Shown piece after piece: positions 1-7,296 of a DNA stretch of 9,971 nucleotides (position 1 is the first letter of the stretch; the number at the start of each line of letters is the position of its first letter). This stretch comes from Bacteroidota bacterium (GTDB taxonomy: Bacteria > Bacteroidota > Bacteroidia > Chitinophagales > Chitinophagaceae): positions 1 through 9,971 of the forward strand of contig CANHOY010000044.1 in NCBI GenBank assembly GCA_947462495.1. The letters run 5' to 3'. The position numbers and the translations under genes were made by a program. Under the pieces are notes generated by a model that did not search any database, had not been told where the DNA came from, and saw only the letters and a list, made by a program, of their open reading frames with translations.

Positions 1-371
1 GCTGGGCTACTAGAAGCCAATTGAGGCAAATAATGGTGTAAGGTTTTGCCAGTATCAATGATATCTTCCATAATAATGATATGTCTGTCGGTGACATTGG
101 CTTCTAATCCAATAGCCGTAATTACATTACCAGAGGAGGTCATGCCTTTGTAGGAAGCTAATTTTATAAAACAAACCTCGGCTTCGATAGTAATTTGTTT
201 AAATAGATCGGCGGTAAATAAAAAAGAACCATTTAAAATAGATAAAAAAATTGGTTTTTTACCTGCATAATCTTTACTTAACCGCGCTGCTAGTATTTTA
301 ATTTTTTCTTGAATTTCTGCTTCACTTAAATAGGGTACAAATTCTTTATCTAATACTTTAATGGAATGCAT
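1..371 (-). CDS. hpt: Hypoxanthine phosphoribosyltransferase, C-terminus cut off by window edge
   Basis: This purine-salvage enzyme joins hypoxanthine (often also guanine) to PRPP to give IMP or GMP in the cytoplasm. The visible 123 codons hold the N-terminal two thirds of a type I phosphoribosyltransferase. The segment LNGSFLF (residues 46-52) matches the family's PPi-binding loop region, KLASYKG (70-76) matches the flexible-loop start, and IIIMEDIIDTGKT (98-110) is the diagnostic PRPP-binding motif with its paired acidic residues. Bacterial Hpt is usually about 175-180 residues, so roughly 55 C-terminal residues lie beyond base 1. The start is the ATG at 371, 23 bases after the glucosaminidase stop, with no clear ribosome binding site. 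The gene is probably the tail of the transcript that carries the symporter, methyltransferase and glucosaminidase. The motif makes the family call firm; the preferred purine base cannot be read from it. Confidence 0.93.
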   Translation of the reverse strand, partial: MHSIKVLDKEFVPYLSEAEIQEKIKILAARLSKDYAGKKPIFLSILNGSFLFTADLFKQITIEAEVCFIKLASYKGMTSSGNVITAIGLEANVTDRHIIIMEDIIDTGKTLHHYLPQLASSSP

Positions 372-394
372 ATAATTATTTTAATTGAAAAAGA

Positions 395-1840
395 TTAACT
401 CTTCTTTTTATTAAAGGGGTTTAATTTTTTTATAAAGTTAATTTTGTTTTTTGATGCAGCTTTGTTTATTTCAATAGGTACACTATCTTTTGATGTGGGT
501 GCTTCTTTAGCTGAAGGGCTTGAAATAGTATTGGCACTAGGGGTAGCCGTTTTATTGGATAAGGGTTTGATGGCTTCCAAAAAAGGGTTACTTTTCTTTG
601 GCGCATCGTAGGGGGTAAATAAAAACAGAAAATCGCCTTCTTTTAAATTATCGTCAGTGGCTTTAGGATTATATTGTTTTAAATAATTAAGCTGAATGCC
701 TTCTGATTGACTAATTCCATAAAGGGTTTCATTCATTTTTATGGTATGTACTTTTTTAGGTATTTCTTTTTTCTTGGGTGCCAAAAAAACCAATTGATCA
801 GTAGCTAATAAACTAGCTTCTTGTATCTCATTGTACTCAAATAGTCGATACAATGGTACCATTTGGCTATTGGCAATGGCAAGATAAGAACTGCCTGCTT
901 TGGCCCAAACTACAGGGACATTGTTAATTCTAAATCTTACAGTAGGGTAGTTGATAGTTGGTTTGACAACCACTTTAATTAAAGTATCTAAAGTAGACGT
1001 GGTGTCTTTTTTTGTTTCGGGTGCTAATAATGCAAGGCTTTGAATAGTATTAGGAATACTACTATTCACTACTCCAGTAACACTTAATCCTTTTACACTG
1101 GAAAGAGCAATACTATCTACAGAAGACGCTGCACTATCAATTTTTGCTATTATTAATGTATCTTTTTTTGTATCAACCAATGGTTTATTCCAATGTCTAT
1201 CTAATAAATTATCAAGAGCAGGGACAGGGGCAGAGGTTATGGCTGGAGGAAGCGTATCCTTTTTTAAAGAAATGATTGCCACTATAACAGTATCTACTTT
1301 ATTAGTAGCTTCTATTGAATCTTCTTTAGCTAGCTCTGGGAAATTGTATTGAGAAAGTTCAAATTCGTTAATGACTTTTAATAATTTTCTCGGGTAATCT
1401 GTTGCGGTGGCATAACCTGCTTTTTTAAGTCCGTATGCCCAGGCAGAATCGTCCACTGGATCTAATTCAAATAGAGAAGCGTAATTAGGTCTAGATTTTA
1501 AAAAATCTGAATGATCTATAAAGGAACGAATTGCCGTGGGGTATACTCTAAAACATTCTTGTTTAGTATCGTCGTCTTGATAGGTAGTCTCCCCTTGCCA
1601 ATCCGATTTACATTTAATGCCGAAATGATTTTTAAAGTTGGAGGCTAAATTACTTTGTCCACTATTGGATTCGATAATTCCTTGCGCTAAAGTAATGGAA
1701 GCAGGAATACCAGTTCTTTTCATTTCTTTAATAGCAATGTCTTTGTATTGGTCTATGTAAATTAAAGTAGCCGTTTTTTGAGCCAGTAAGCTGGAAGGCA
1801 TTAAAAAGACAAGCAATAAGACAACAATACTTGGTTTCAT
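395..1840 (-). CDS. Secreted N-acetylglucosaminidase (GH73-type) with LysM modules
   Basis: A 481-residue exported peptidoglycan hydrolase. Residues 1-20 form a signal peptide with a hydrophobic core (VVLLLVFL) ending at SLLA-Q. Residues about 25-165 are a glucosaminidase (FlgJ C-terminal/GH73-like) domain: the likely catalytic Glu is E57 in AQGIIESNSGQS, followed by NHFGIKCKSDW, ECFRVY and KAGYATATDYP. C77 and C96 could form a disulfide. Residues 170-300 are a low-complexity Ser/Thr/Lys linker with three KKDT motifs (193, 225, 277). Residues about 303-358 resemble a degenerate LysM, and 362-408 a clear LysM (VHTIKMNETLYGISQSEG, then YNPKATDDNLKEGD). The tail is basic and ends FIKKLNPFNKKK. 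The family cleaves glycan strands for cell separation or wall remodelling; LysM binds peptidoglycan. The start lies 1 base after the methyltransferase stop, so co-transcription is likely. Endo- versus exo-activity is not readable. Confidence 0.9.
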   Translation of the reverse strand: MKPSIVVLLLVFLMPSSLLAQKTATLIYIDQYKDIAIKEMKRTGIPASITLAQGIIESNSGQSNLASNFKNHFGIKCKSDWQGETTYQDDDTKQECFRVYPTAIRSFIDHSDFLKSRPNYASLFELDPVDDSAWAYGLKKAGYATATDYPRKLLKVINEFELSQYNFPELAKEDSIEATNKVDTVIVAIISLKKDTLPPAITSAPVPALDNLLDRHWNKPLVDTKKDTLIIAKIDSAASSVDSIALSSVKGLSVTGVVNSSIPNTIQSLALLAPETKKDTTSTLDTLIKVVVKPTINYPTVRFRINNVPVVWAKAGSSYLAIANSQMVPLYRLFEYNEIQEASLLATDQLVFLAPKKKEIPKKVHTIKMNETLYGISQSEGIQLNYLKQYNPKATDDNLKEGDFLFLFTPYDAPKKSNPFLEAIKPLSNKTATPSANTISSPSAKEAPTSKDSVPIEINKAASKNKINFIKKLNPFNKKKS

Positions 1841-1841
1841 T

Positions 1842-2483
1842 TTATTGTTTTTTTCTAATCAAAGTTAAGCCATCTCTCATGGTTATCATCACTTGCTCCG
1901 TTTTTTGATCTAGTAATAAATAATCATTAAAAGCTTGTATCGCTTTAGCACTTTTACCTTGAACCGAAGTTTCTAGTACTTCGCCATGAAAAAGTACATT
2001 GTCTACCATGATAATTCCATTTTCGTTGAGATGGGGAAGTATTAAATCATAATATTCTATATAGCTGGTTTTATCGGCGTCTATAAAAACTAAGTCCCAT
2101 TTTTTTGATAAGGAGGGAATTATTTGTTTTGCATCTCCAATATGCATTTTTATTTGACTGCTTTTGGGGCTATTTGAAAAAGCAGATATCGCTATTTTGG
2201 CGTCCTCTTCTCTTAATTCAATCGTATGCAGCTCGCCATTATTGGCTAATCCTTCTGCCAAGCATAAAGCGCTAAAGCCAGTAAAACTACCAATTTCTAA
2301 TATGGCATGGGGTTGAAGAAGCTTACTGATAAAACTTAAAAAGCCACCTTGTGTCCAACTGCTTTGTAAATGAGCATGTGCATGGTTTGCTAAAGTGTCT
2401 TCATAAAGACTCTTTAAATAGCTTGGAGTGCAATTGCTATACTTTTGAGCGTATTCATTCGCTAAAGGGTGTATAAAATCCAT
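1842..2483 (-). CDS. SAM-dependent O-methyltransferase (caffeoyl-CoA OMT-like, class I)
   Basis: A 213-residue cytoplasmic methyltransferase of the cation-dependent caffeoyl-CoA/catechol O-methyltransferase family (COG4122 type). With the ATG at 2483 as residue 1, LEIGSFTGFSAL (62-73) is SAM motif I, E89 in HTIEL is the expected ribose-binding acid, FIDADK (134-138) and MVDNVLFHGEV (159-169) supply the metal-binding D135, D161 and N162, and RDGL (203-206) is the conserved C-terminal signature. The reading frame is open to an ATG at 2531. That start would overlap the symporter by 37 bases and add 16 residues (rich in K, Y and C) that fit no family feature; the 2483 start leaves an 11-base gap and the usual family length, so it is preferred. 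The stop is 1 base from the glucosaminidase start. In bacteria the natural substrate of this group is mostly unknown. Confidence 0.9.
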   Translation of the reverse strand: MDFIHPLANEYAQKYSNCTPSYLKSLYEDTLANHAHAHLQSSWTQGGFLSFISKLLQPHAILEIGSFTGFSALCLAEGLANNGELHTIELREEDAKIAISAFSNSPKSSQIKMHIGDAKQIIPSLSKKWDLVFIDADKTSYIEYYDLILPHLNENGIIMVDNVLFHGEVLETSVQGKSAKAIQAFNDYLLLDQKTEQVMITMRDGLTLIRKKQ

Positions 2484-2494
2484 ACAACAAATGT

Positions 2495-3949
2495 CTAGCT
2501 TTTTTCTGTATTTGGCGATGAAATTAACCAAAGTCCTATAAATGTAATCAGGCCATTAATGATTAAAAGCTCCTGTCCAATTCTAAAATTTCCAAATAGG
2601 AAGGGTTGTATATAATCTAATACTAAACACAATAAGGGGGCTATGAAACAGGGCAGGAATGCCCATTTATCCTGTAGCCTTCTTTTGGTTAAAATGCCGA
2701 AGGCGAATAAACCTAGGAGTGGCCCATAAGTATAAGAGGCAATCTTTAAAAGTAAATCAATAATGCTTTTATTATCTATCCATTTAAAAACAAGTACCAT
2801 AATAAAAAACAAAAAAGCAAAACACAAATGAACCCTTTGTCTAATTTTTTTCTTTTTTGCTTCATCCCATTCTATATTTCTTTGCATGCCTAATAAATCA
2901 ATACAAAAACTAGAAGTTAAAGCGGTGATGGCGCCATCGGCGCTTGGGAAAAGTGCTGATATTAAAGCAAGGATGAATATGATTGAAATATAAGGAGGCA
3001 TATGGAATAAGGCCAGGGTAGGGAATAAATCATCACCCGATGCTTGTATATTATTTTGACCTGCGTATAAATGAATTAATCCGCCTAGGTATAAAAATAA
3101 GCTTATCACTAACAACATAGTAAATCCAATAGTGACCATATTTTTTTGAGCATCTTTTAATGTTTTTACCGAAATATTCTTTTGCATCATTTCTTGGTCA
3201 AGGCCTGTCATGGTTAAGGTTATAAAAGCGCCCCCAATAATTTGTTTAAGAAAAAATGTTTTACTATTTACGTCGGTATTAAATACGGAGGATAGCCCTT
3301 TAATATGCATCGCGTTTAATCCATCAGTAAATGAAAAATGCATATTGTTTAAAATATAGATGCTGCAAATAATTAAACCTAACAACATACCCGAGGTTTG
3401 AAGCGTGTCTGTCCAAACAATAGTTTTAACGCCACCTTCATAGGTATACAATAAAATCATGATAAGAATTACCAAAGTGGTAGCCCAAAATGGCACCCCC
3501 ATATTGTCTAATATAAATACTTGTAAAATTTTTACTACTAAATAAAGTCTTGCGGTCGCACCTAAAGTTCTAGATAAAACAAAAAAGGAAGCACCTGTTT
3601 TATAAGCGTTGAAGCCAAGACGTTGTTCTAAATAGTGGTAAATAGAAGTTAAGTTAAGCTTATAGTAAATGGGGAGTAATACATAGGCAATCGCAAAATA
3701 GCCAATTACATAGCCAATAGTTATTTGCAAATAGTGGAAGGAGTCTTTTCCTACTGCTCCAGGAACACTTACAAAGGTTACCCCACTTAATGAAGTGCCA
3801 ATCATGCCAAAAGCCACCAACATCCAATGGCTGTTTTTATTACCAATAAAAAAGGACATGTTGTTACTGTTTTTGCCAGTAATTTTAGCCACCCCTAATA
3901 GAATGACGAAATAAATTAGCACAAACAAAAACAATAAAGGCGCACTCAT
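2495..3949 (-). CDS. Sodium:solute symporter (SSS/SLC5 family)
   Basis: A 484-residue inner-membrane transporter of the LeuT-fold sodium/solute symporter family. About 13 hydrophobic segments can be counted (roughly 4-22, 43-63, 73-95, 117-147, 152-169, 182-201, 233-249, 272-292, 317-337, 371-389, 399-420, 428-448 and 459-476), the usual number. Family marks include GMIGTSLSGVTFVSVPG in the second segment, YEGGVKTIVWTDTLQ (170-184), GLDQEMMQKN (249-258) and ALISALFPSADGAITALTS (328-346), where the small hydroxyl residues fit the Na2 sodium site. Sodium is the likely driving ion; the substrate (sugar, sialic acid, amino acid, nucleoside or other) cannot be told from sequence. The ATG at 3949 opens directly into the first membrane segment. 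It is the first gene of a compact run with the methyltransferase 11 bases downstream, and shares a short divergent upstream region with the LOG gene. Confidence 0.92.
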   Translation of the reverse strand: MSAPLLFLFVLIYFVILLGVAKITGKNSNNMSFFIGNKNSHWMLVAFGMIGTSLSGVTFVSVPGAVGKDSFHYLQITIGYVIGYFAIAYVLLPIYYKLNLTSIYHYLEQRLGFNAYKTGASFFVLSRTLGATARLYLVVKILQVFILDNMGVPFWATTLVILIMILLYTYEGGVKTIVWTDTLQTSGMLLGLIICSIYILNNMHFSFTDGLNAMHIKGLSSVFNTDVNSKTFFLKQIIGGAFITLTMTGLDQEMMQKNISVKTLKDAQKNMVTIGFTMLLVISLFLYLGGLIHLYAGQNNIQASGDDLFPTLALFHMPPYISIIFILALISALFPSADGAITALTSSFCIDLLGMQRNIEWDEAKKKKIRQRVHLCFAFLFFIMVLVFKWIDNKSIIDLLLKIASYTYGPLLGLFAFGILTKRRLQDKWAFLPCFIAPLLCLVLDYIQPFLFGNFRIGQELLIINGLITFIGLWLISSPNTEKS

Positions 3950-3961
3950 ATTTTTTACATT

Positions 3962-3991
3962 ATTGAATGGGCAAAGTAGTAAGAATCTTTG
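3962..3991 (+). promoter_or_regulatory. Possible Bacteroidota-type promoter for the LOG-family gene
   Basis: Bacteroidota sigma factors recognise TTTG near -33 and TAnnTTTG near -7. Here ATTG (3962-3965) and AATCTTTG (3984-3991) each match with one mismatch and are separated by 18 bases, within the known spacing. Transcription would begin near 3998, giving a leader of about 40 bases before the ATG at 4040. The match is imperfect in AT-rich DNA, so this is only a candidate. No equally good element was found on the opposite strand for the symporter. Confidence 0.3.
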
Positions 3992-4039
3992 AAATAATTA
4001 GCTAATTTGCAGCTATATTCAAGTATTAAAACCTTTTTT

Positions 4040-4579
4040 ATGAAAATTAAGTCTCTGACCGTTTTTTGCGGATCAAAATCGGGTAAAAATCCTGCTTTTT
4101 TTTCGGAGACAATCGCTTTAGGTAAGTGGATGGCCCTAAGTAACATAGAATTGGTATATGGTGGAGGGAATAAGGGGTTGATGGGGGCAGTAGCCAATGC
4201 TTGTTTAGACAATGGAGGTAGGGTATTGGGTATCATGCCGAAAATTTTATTGGAATGGGAAGCAGAGCATAAAGGATTAACTGAATTGATCATCACAGAG
4301 AATATGCATGATCGAAAAAAATTACTTTATGAAAAAGGAGATGCTGCTATTGTGCTTCCAGGTGGCTTTGGGACATTAGATGAACTGTTCGAGATGTTGG
4401 TATGGAATAATTTAACCATCCACGAAAAAAAAATAATTCTATTTAATCATGATGGATTTTATGACCCTTTGCTAGCTCTGATTAACAAAATAGAGGAAGA
4501 AGATTTTTTATACGAACGCAGCAGATATCGATTAATTATATGTTCAACACTAGAAGAAATTAAGGCTGTTTTTTCTTAG
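4040..4579 (+). CDS. LOG-family protein (TIGR00730 / lysine decarboxylase-like Rossmann fold)
   Basis: A 179-residue cytoplasmic protein of the LOG family. Characterised members are phosphoribohydrolases that cut nucleoside 5'-monophosphates (cytokinin riboside monophosphates in plants and actinobacteria, AMP in some bacteria) into base plus ribose 5-phosphate; older names such as lysine decarboxylase are misannotations. Visible marks are TVFCGSKSG near the N-terminus, GGGNKGLMG (41-49), the conserved MHDRK (89-93) and the signature PGGFGTLDEL (107-116) with catalytic-region E115. The ATG at 4040 was chosen because it sits just before the first strand, as usual; a TTG at 4007 is in frame but adds 11 residues without family support. 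It is the only plus-strand gene between two minus-strand runs, and its last 20 bases overlap the end of the convergent barrel gene. Substrate in this organism is inference. Confidence 0.92.
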   Translation: MKIKSLTVFCGSKSGKNPAFFSETIALGKWMALSNIELVYGGGNKGLMGAVANACLDNGGRVLGIMPKILLEWEAEHKGLTELIITENMHDRKKLLYEKGDAAIVLPGGFGTLDELFEMLVWNNLTIHEKKIILFNHDGFYDPLLALINKIEEEDFLYERSRYRLIICSTLEEIKAVFS

Positions 4580-5168
4580 TTCTGAAAATAGGGAATCCTG
4601 CGCCTGCCCTAATAATAGGTTGTGCGGTGAGTTGCCCCATTCGATAGGGCGACTGCAATGAATTTACTAAATCAAACATTACAGAGAAGTAGGAGAATCC
4701 ATTTTCATTTCTTTTTCCATACCCTATACCTGTTAAAACACTTGGAGCACTTACATTGGAGCTGCCAGCATTACCACTAGTGAAACTTTTAGCCTTGGTA
4801 AAAGTCCAATTGTATTCTGGTTGTATTTGGATAAAGAATTGTTCAATGGGCCATACTCTTATAAAACCACCTAGTCCAAATTGTGTATTGTTAGATCTAG
4901 TATTGATGCCTCCTGTCTCATTCATGGTTCTGTAAGACGCATAATATAAATTCATTGCTGCGCCTAAGTCAACATATTGATTAACTGTTTTAACTAATTC
5001 CGGATTTAACCCTAGCTGAAAAGATCCCGAGCCTCCTCCAAATACAACTCCACCTCCAAAAAAAATCGGACTAGGTGCTTCAATACGGTTGGTTTCAATG
5101 GTGGTTTGTGCCAATACAGAAAAACTAAAAAGTAAAAACAAGATGCTTATAGCATATTTGAAAGGCAT
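4560..5168 (-). CDS. Exported hypothetical protein, probable outer-membrane beta-barrel
   Basis: I do not recognise a named family for this 202-residue protein. Residues 1-20 are a clear signal peptide (hydrophobic ILFLLFSF, cleavage likely after VLA before Q21). The mature part begins with a Gly-rich stretch (FFGGGVVFGGG, 36-46) and then shows alternating aromatic/polar strands typical of small porin-like barrels: VDLGAAMNLYYASYR, QFGLGGFIRVWPI, FFIQIQPEYNWTF, VLTGIGYGKR, GFSYFSVMFDLV and QPIIRAGAGFPIF. This suggests about eight strands, close to OmpA/OmpW-like 'outer membrane beta-barrel' proteins that are numerous in Bacteroidota. The last residues (RTKKKQP) are basic and do not end on an aromatic residue as many barrels do. 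The gene starts 25 bases after the FAD-oxidase stop, so it may ride on that transcript. Function unknown. Confidence 0.75.
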   Translation of the reverse strand: MPFKYAISILFLLFSFSVLAQTTIETNRIEAPSPIFFGGGVVFGGGSGSFQLGLNPELVKTVNQYVDLGAAMNLYYASYRTMNETGGINTRSNNTQFGLGGFIRVWPIEQFFIQIQPEYNWTFTKAKSFTSGNAGSSNVSAPSVLTGIGYGKRNENGFSYFSVMFDLVNSLQSPYRMGQLTAQPIIRAGAGFPIFRTKKKQP

Positions 5169-5193
5169 AAATGAATTTTAATTTATTAAATGT

Positions 5194-6597
5194 TTATTTT
5201 AAATCAAATATTTTTCCGGCGTTTAAAATATTATTAGGGTCAAATGTTTTTTTGATTCCCCTCATGAGTTCTAAGGTCACTTCGTCAAACATGATGGACA
5301 TATAGGGCTTTTGAATAAGGCCAATACCGTGTTCGCCACTAATGGTGCCTCCTAATTTTTTTACCAATTGAAATATTTCAAAGAGAATAGTTTGAATTTC
5401 TTTGTTCTCGTGACTTGTTTTATAAATGGGGTGATTGATTCTAATATGTAAATTGCCGTCACCAGCATGGCCTACAATCACTACTTTAAATCCGTTTTTA
5501 TCGGCCATGGCTTTTACTCCATTGATTAAATGTGGCAATTCAGCTCTTGGAACCACCGTATCTTCCTCAATGGTATAACCAGCAGCCACGGCGGCTTCAT
5601 TGGCTTTTCTGCGTACTTTCCAAAGTTCATTTTTTTGTTGAGCGTCCTCGGCAAAGTACAATTCACCCACTTCGTAATTTGCTAATACATCAGCAATCGA
5701 TTCCATCTCTTTCATTAACACTTCTAAGTTATTGCCATCCACTTCAATAATTAAATGTGCTGCTAAGTTATCGGTAATGGGTATAGCGCTACTCTCGCAC
5801 ATCTTAGAAGCAAGGATGATAGAATCAATTTCCATTAATTCCATGGCACTTGGGGTAATGCCTGCTCTAAAAATGGCACTCACCGCTTCGCTGGCTTTTT
5901 CTAAACTATTAAAGGGAGCTAACATCAACAAATCAAACTTTGGATGAGGGATAAGTCTTAAAACAATTTTAGTAACAATGCCTAAAGTGCCTTCGCTACC
6001 TACAATCAATTGAGTAATATTATAACCAGTTGCATTTTTTAAAACATTAGAACCGGTCCATATAATTTCACCGGTTGGCAAAACTACTTCTAAGTTTAAT
6101 ACATAATCTTTCACTACTCCATACTTAACGGCTTTAGGGCCACCAGAGTTTTCTGAAATATTGCCACCAATAAAACAACTTCCCTTACTTGCCGGATCGG
6201 GAGGGTAGAACAACCCTTTATCTTTTACAGCACCTTGCAAAACTTCTGTAATAACGCCTGGCTCGGTAGTCACTTGTAAATTCCTTTCGTCAATTTCTAG
6301 GATGGAATTGAATCTTTCCATGGATATAACCAATCCGCCCAAATGGGGAAGGGCGCCACCTGTTAAACCGGTGCCTGCCCCTCTAGGGGTAACGGGTATT
6401 AAATGTTGGTTGCAAATTTTTAGGAGCTGTGCAATTTCTTCGGCCCTTCTAGGCTTAACCACTACTTGAGGAGCATAGTGTAGTTTTTCGGTTTCGTCGC
6501 TGCCGTATTTAGTAAAATTTTCTTCGTCTGTAAAAAAGTAATCAGCCCCTACAATAGCTTTAATTTCTTCTAATAGGGAAGCTGTGATGTTGTTCAT
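5194..6597 (-). CDS. FAD-linked oxidase, GlcD / D-lactate dehydrogenase type
   Basis: A 467-residue flavoprotein of the FAD-binding-4 / FAD-oxidase-C family that oxidises 2-hydroxyacids such as glycolate, D-lactate or D-2-hydroxyglutarate to 2-oxoacids. The FAD domain (about 40-215) shows VVVKPRRAEEIAQLL, PRGAGTGLTGGALP (71-84), GGNISENSGGPKAVKYG (144-160) and LIVGSEGTLGIVTK (197-210). The C-terminal domain holds GHAGDGNLHIRI (376-387) and GGTISGEHGIGLIQK (416-430); H377, H384 and E422 correspond to the metal-binding residues known from human D2HGDH-type enzymes. It ends with the classic FDPNNILNAGKIF. Length is normal for a stand-alone GlcD-like subunit. No GlcE or GlcF (iron-sulfur) partner is adjacent, so it may work alone or with a distant partner. 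Stop-to-start gaps are 29 bases upstream (kinase) and 25 downstream (barrel protein). The exact substrate is not determined. Confidence 0.92.
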   Translation of the reverse strand: MNNITASLLEEIKAIVGADYFFTDEENFTKYGSDETEKLHYAPQVVVKPRRAEEIAQLLKICNQHLIPVTPRGAGTGLTGGALPHLGGLVISMERFNSILEIDERNLQVTTEPGVITEVLQGAVKDKGLFYPPDPASKGSCFIGGNISENSGGPKAVKYGVVKDYVLNLEVVLPTGEIIWTGSNVLKNATGYNITQLIVGSEGTLGIVTKIVLRLIPHPKFDLLMLAPFNSLEKASEAVSAIFRAGITPSAMELMEIDSIILASKMCESSAIPITDNLAAHLIIEVDGNNLEVLMKEMESIADVLANYEVGELYFAEDAQQKNELWKVRRKANEAAVAAGYTIEEDTVVPRAELPHLINGVKAMADKNGFKVVIVGHAGDGNLHIRINHPIYKTSHENKEIQTILFEIFQLVKKLGGTISGEHGIGLIQKPYMSIMFDEVTLELMRGIKKTFDPNNILNAGKIFDLK

Positions 6598-6626
6598 ACC
6601 CGCAAAACAATTTTAAAAACTATTTG

Positions 6627-7262
6627 TTAAAAAAGGCCATACAGCATACCATCCACTTTGCTGATAATTTCGCCTAAATCCTCTTCAGATTCTCCGAATT
6701 TATTTTTATCACAATCGATAATTAATAAGGGGCCTTCTTTGTAACCCTCAATCCATTTATTATAGTATTCGTTTAATTTTTTTAAATAATCTAAACGAAT
6801 ATTTTCTTCATATTCTCTGCCTCTTTTTTGAATTTGAGAAACCAAGGTAGGTACAGAGGCTTTCAAATAAATTAATAAATCTGGAGGTTGTATCATTGAT
6901 TTGATGGTACTAAAAAAACCAAAATAATTATCAAAATCTCTTTTGCTCATTAAGCCCATTTCATGCAAATTGGGTGCAAAAATATGTGCATCTTCGTAGA
7001 TAGTTCTGTCTTGAATAATGGTTTCGGTACCTCTTTGTATTTCTAAAATCTGGTTCAAGCGGCCATGTAAAAAATAAACTTGTAAATTAAAACTCCAACG
7101 AGTCATATCGTCATAAAAGTCCATTAAATAAGGATTGTGATCGACGTCCTCGAATTGCGGAATCCAACGGTAATGCTTACTCAGCATTTCGGTTAAGGTA
7201 GTTTTGCCCGCTCCAATGTTTCCTGCAATTGCAACGTGTTTAGGTTTTTTAGCTTTTGCCAT
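6627..7262 (-). CDS. Deoxynucleoside kinase (dNK / deoxyadenosine-deoxyguanosine kinase family)
   Basis: A 211-residue P-loop kinase that phosphorylates deoxynucleosides to 5'-monophosphates in the salvage of DNA precursors, in the cytoplasm. HVAIAGNIGAGKTTL carries the Walker A loop (14-21); E38 in FEDVDHNPYL fits the catalytic acid; RWSFNLQVYFLHGRL (55-69) is the conserved substrate-site helix; IIQDRTIYEDAHIFAPN (82-98) contains the DR motif (family form usually DRS or DRT); and KRGREYE (146-152) is the Arg-rich LID that closes over phosphate. Length is normal for the bacterial dAK/dGK/dCK group. Which base is preferred cannot be told reliably. It lies 62 bases downstream of trpS, the largest gap in this run, which contains a small inverted repeat, so it may have its own promoter; the oxidase follows after 29 bases. 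Confidence 0.93.
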   Translation of the reverse strand: MAKAKKPKHVAIAGNIGAGKTTLTEMLSKHYRWIPQFEDVDHNPYLMDFYDDMTRWSFNLQVYFLHGRLNQILEIQRGTETIIQDRTIYEDAHIFAPNLHEMGLMSKRDFDNYFGFFSTIKSMIQPPDLLIYLKASVPTLVSQIQKRGREYEENIRLDYLKKLNEYYNKWIEGYKEGPLLIIDCDKNKFGESEEDLGEIISKVDGMLYGLF

Positions 7263-7277
7263 GGTCGTGAAAATACA

Positions 7278-7296
7278 AAATAGTTTAGTACTATTT
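7278..7296. repeat. Small inverted repeat between trpS and the deoxynucleoside kinase
   Basis: AAATAGT (7278-7284) and its exact complement ACTATTT (7290-7296) flank a 5-base spacer, 16 bases upstream of the kinase start. Each arm contains a single G:C pair, so an RNA hairpin would be weak, and no U-run follows on the coding strand. It could be an operator half-site pair or chance in AT-rich DNA. Confidence 0.3.

Noticed and set aside
2484..2531. N-terminal extension of the O-methyltransferase (ATG at 2531)
   Set aside because: It would overlap the symporter by 37 bases and adds residues without family support; the ATG at 2483 fits the family length.
4096..4103. T8 run within the LOG gene as a possible phase-variable tract
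   Set aside because: Runs of this length are common in this AT-rich sequence, the frame is intact, and the gene is a housekeeping type not known for phase variation.
3955..4296. 113-codon open frame on the minus strand opposite the LOG gene
   Set aside because: It lies antisense to a gene with clear family motifs and its translation has no signal, domain or family resemblance.
5532..5947. Two plus-strand open frames opposite the GlcD-like gene
   Set aside because: They are antisense shadows of a strongly conserved flavoprotein; translations are Leu/Ser/Pro-rich without motifs.
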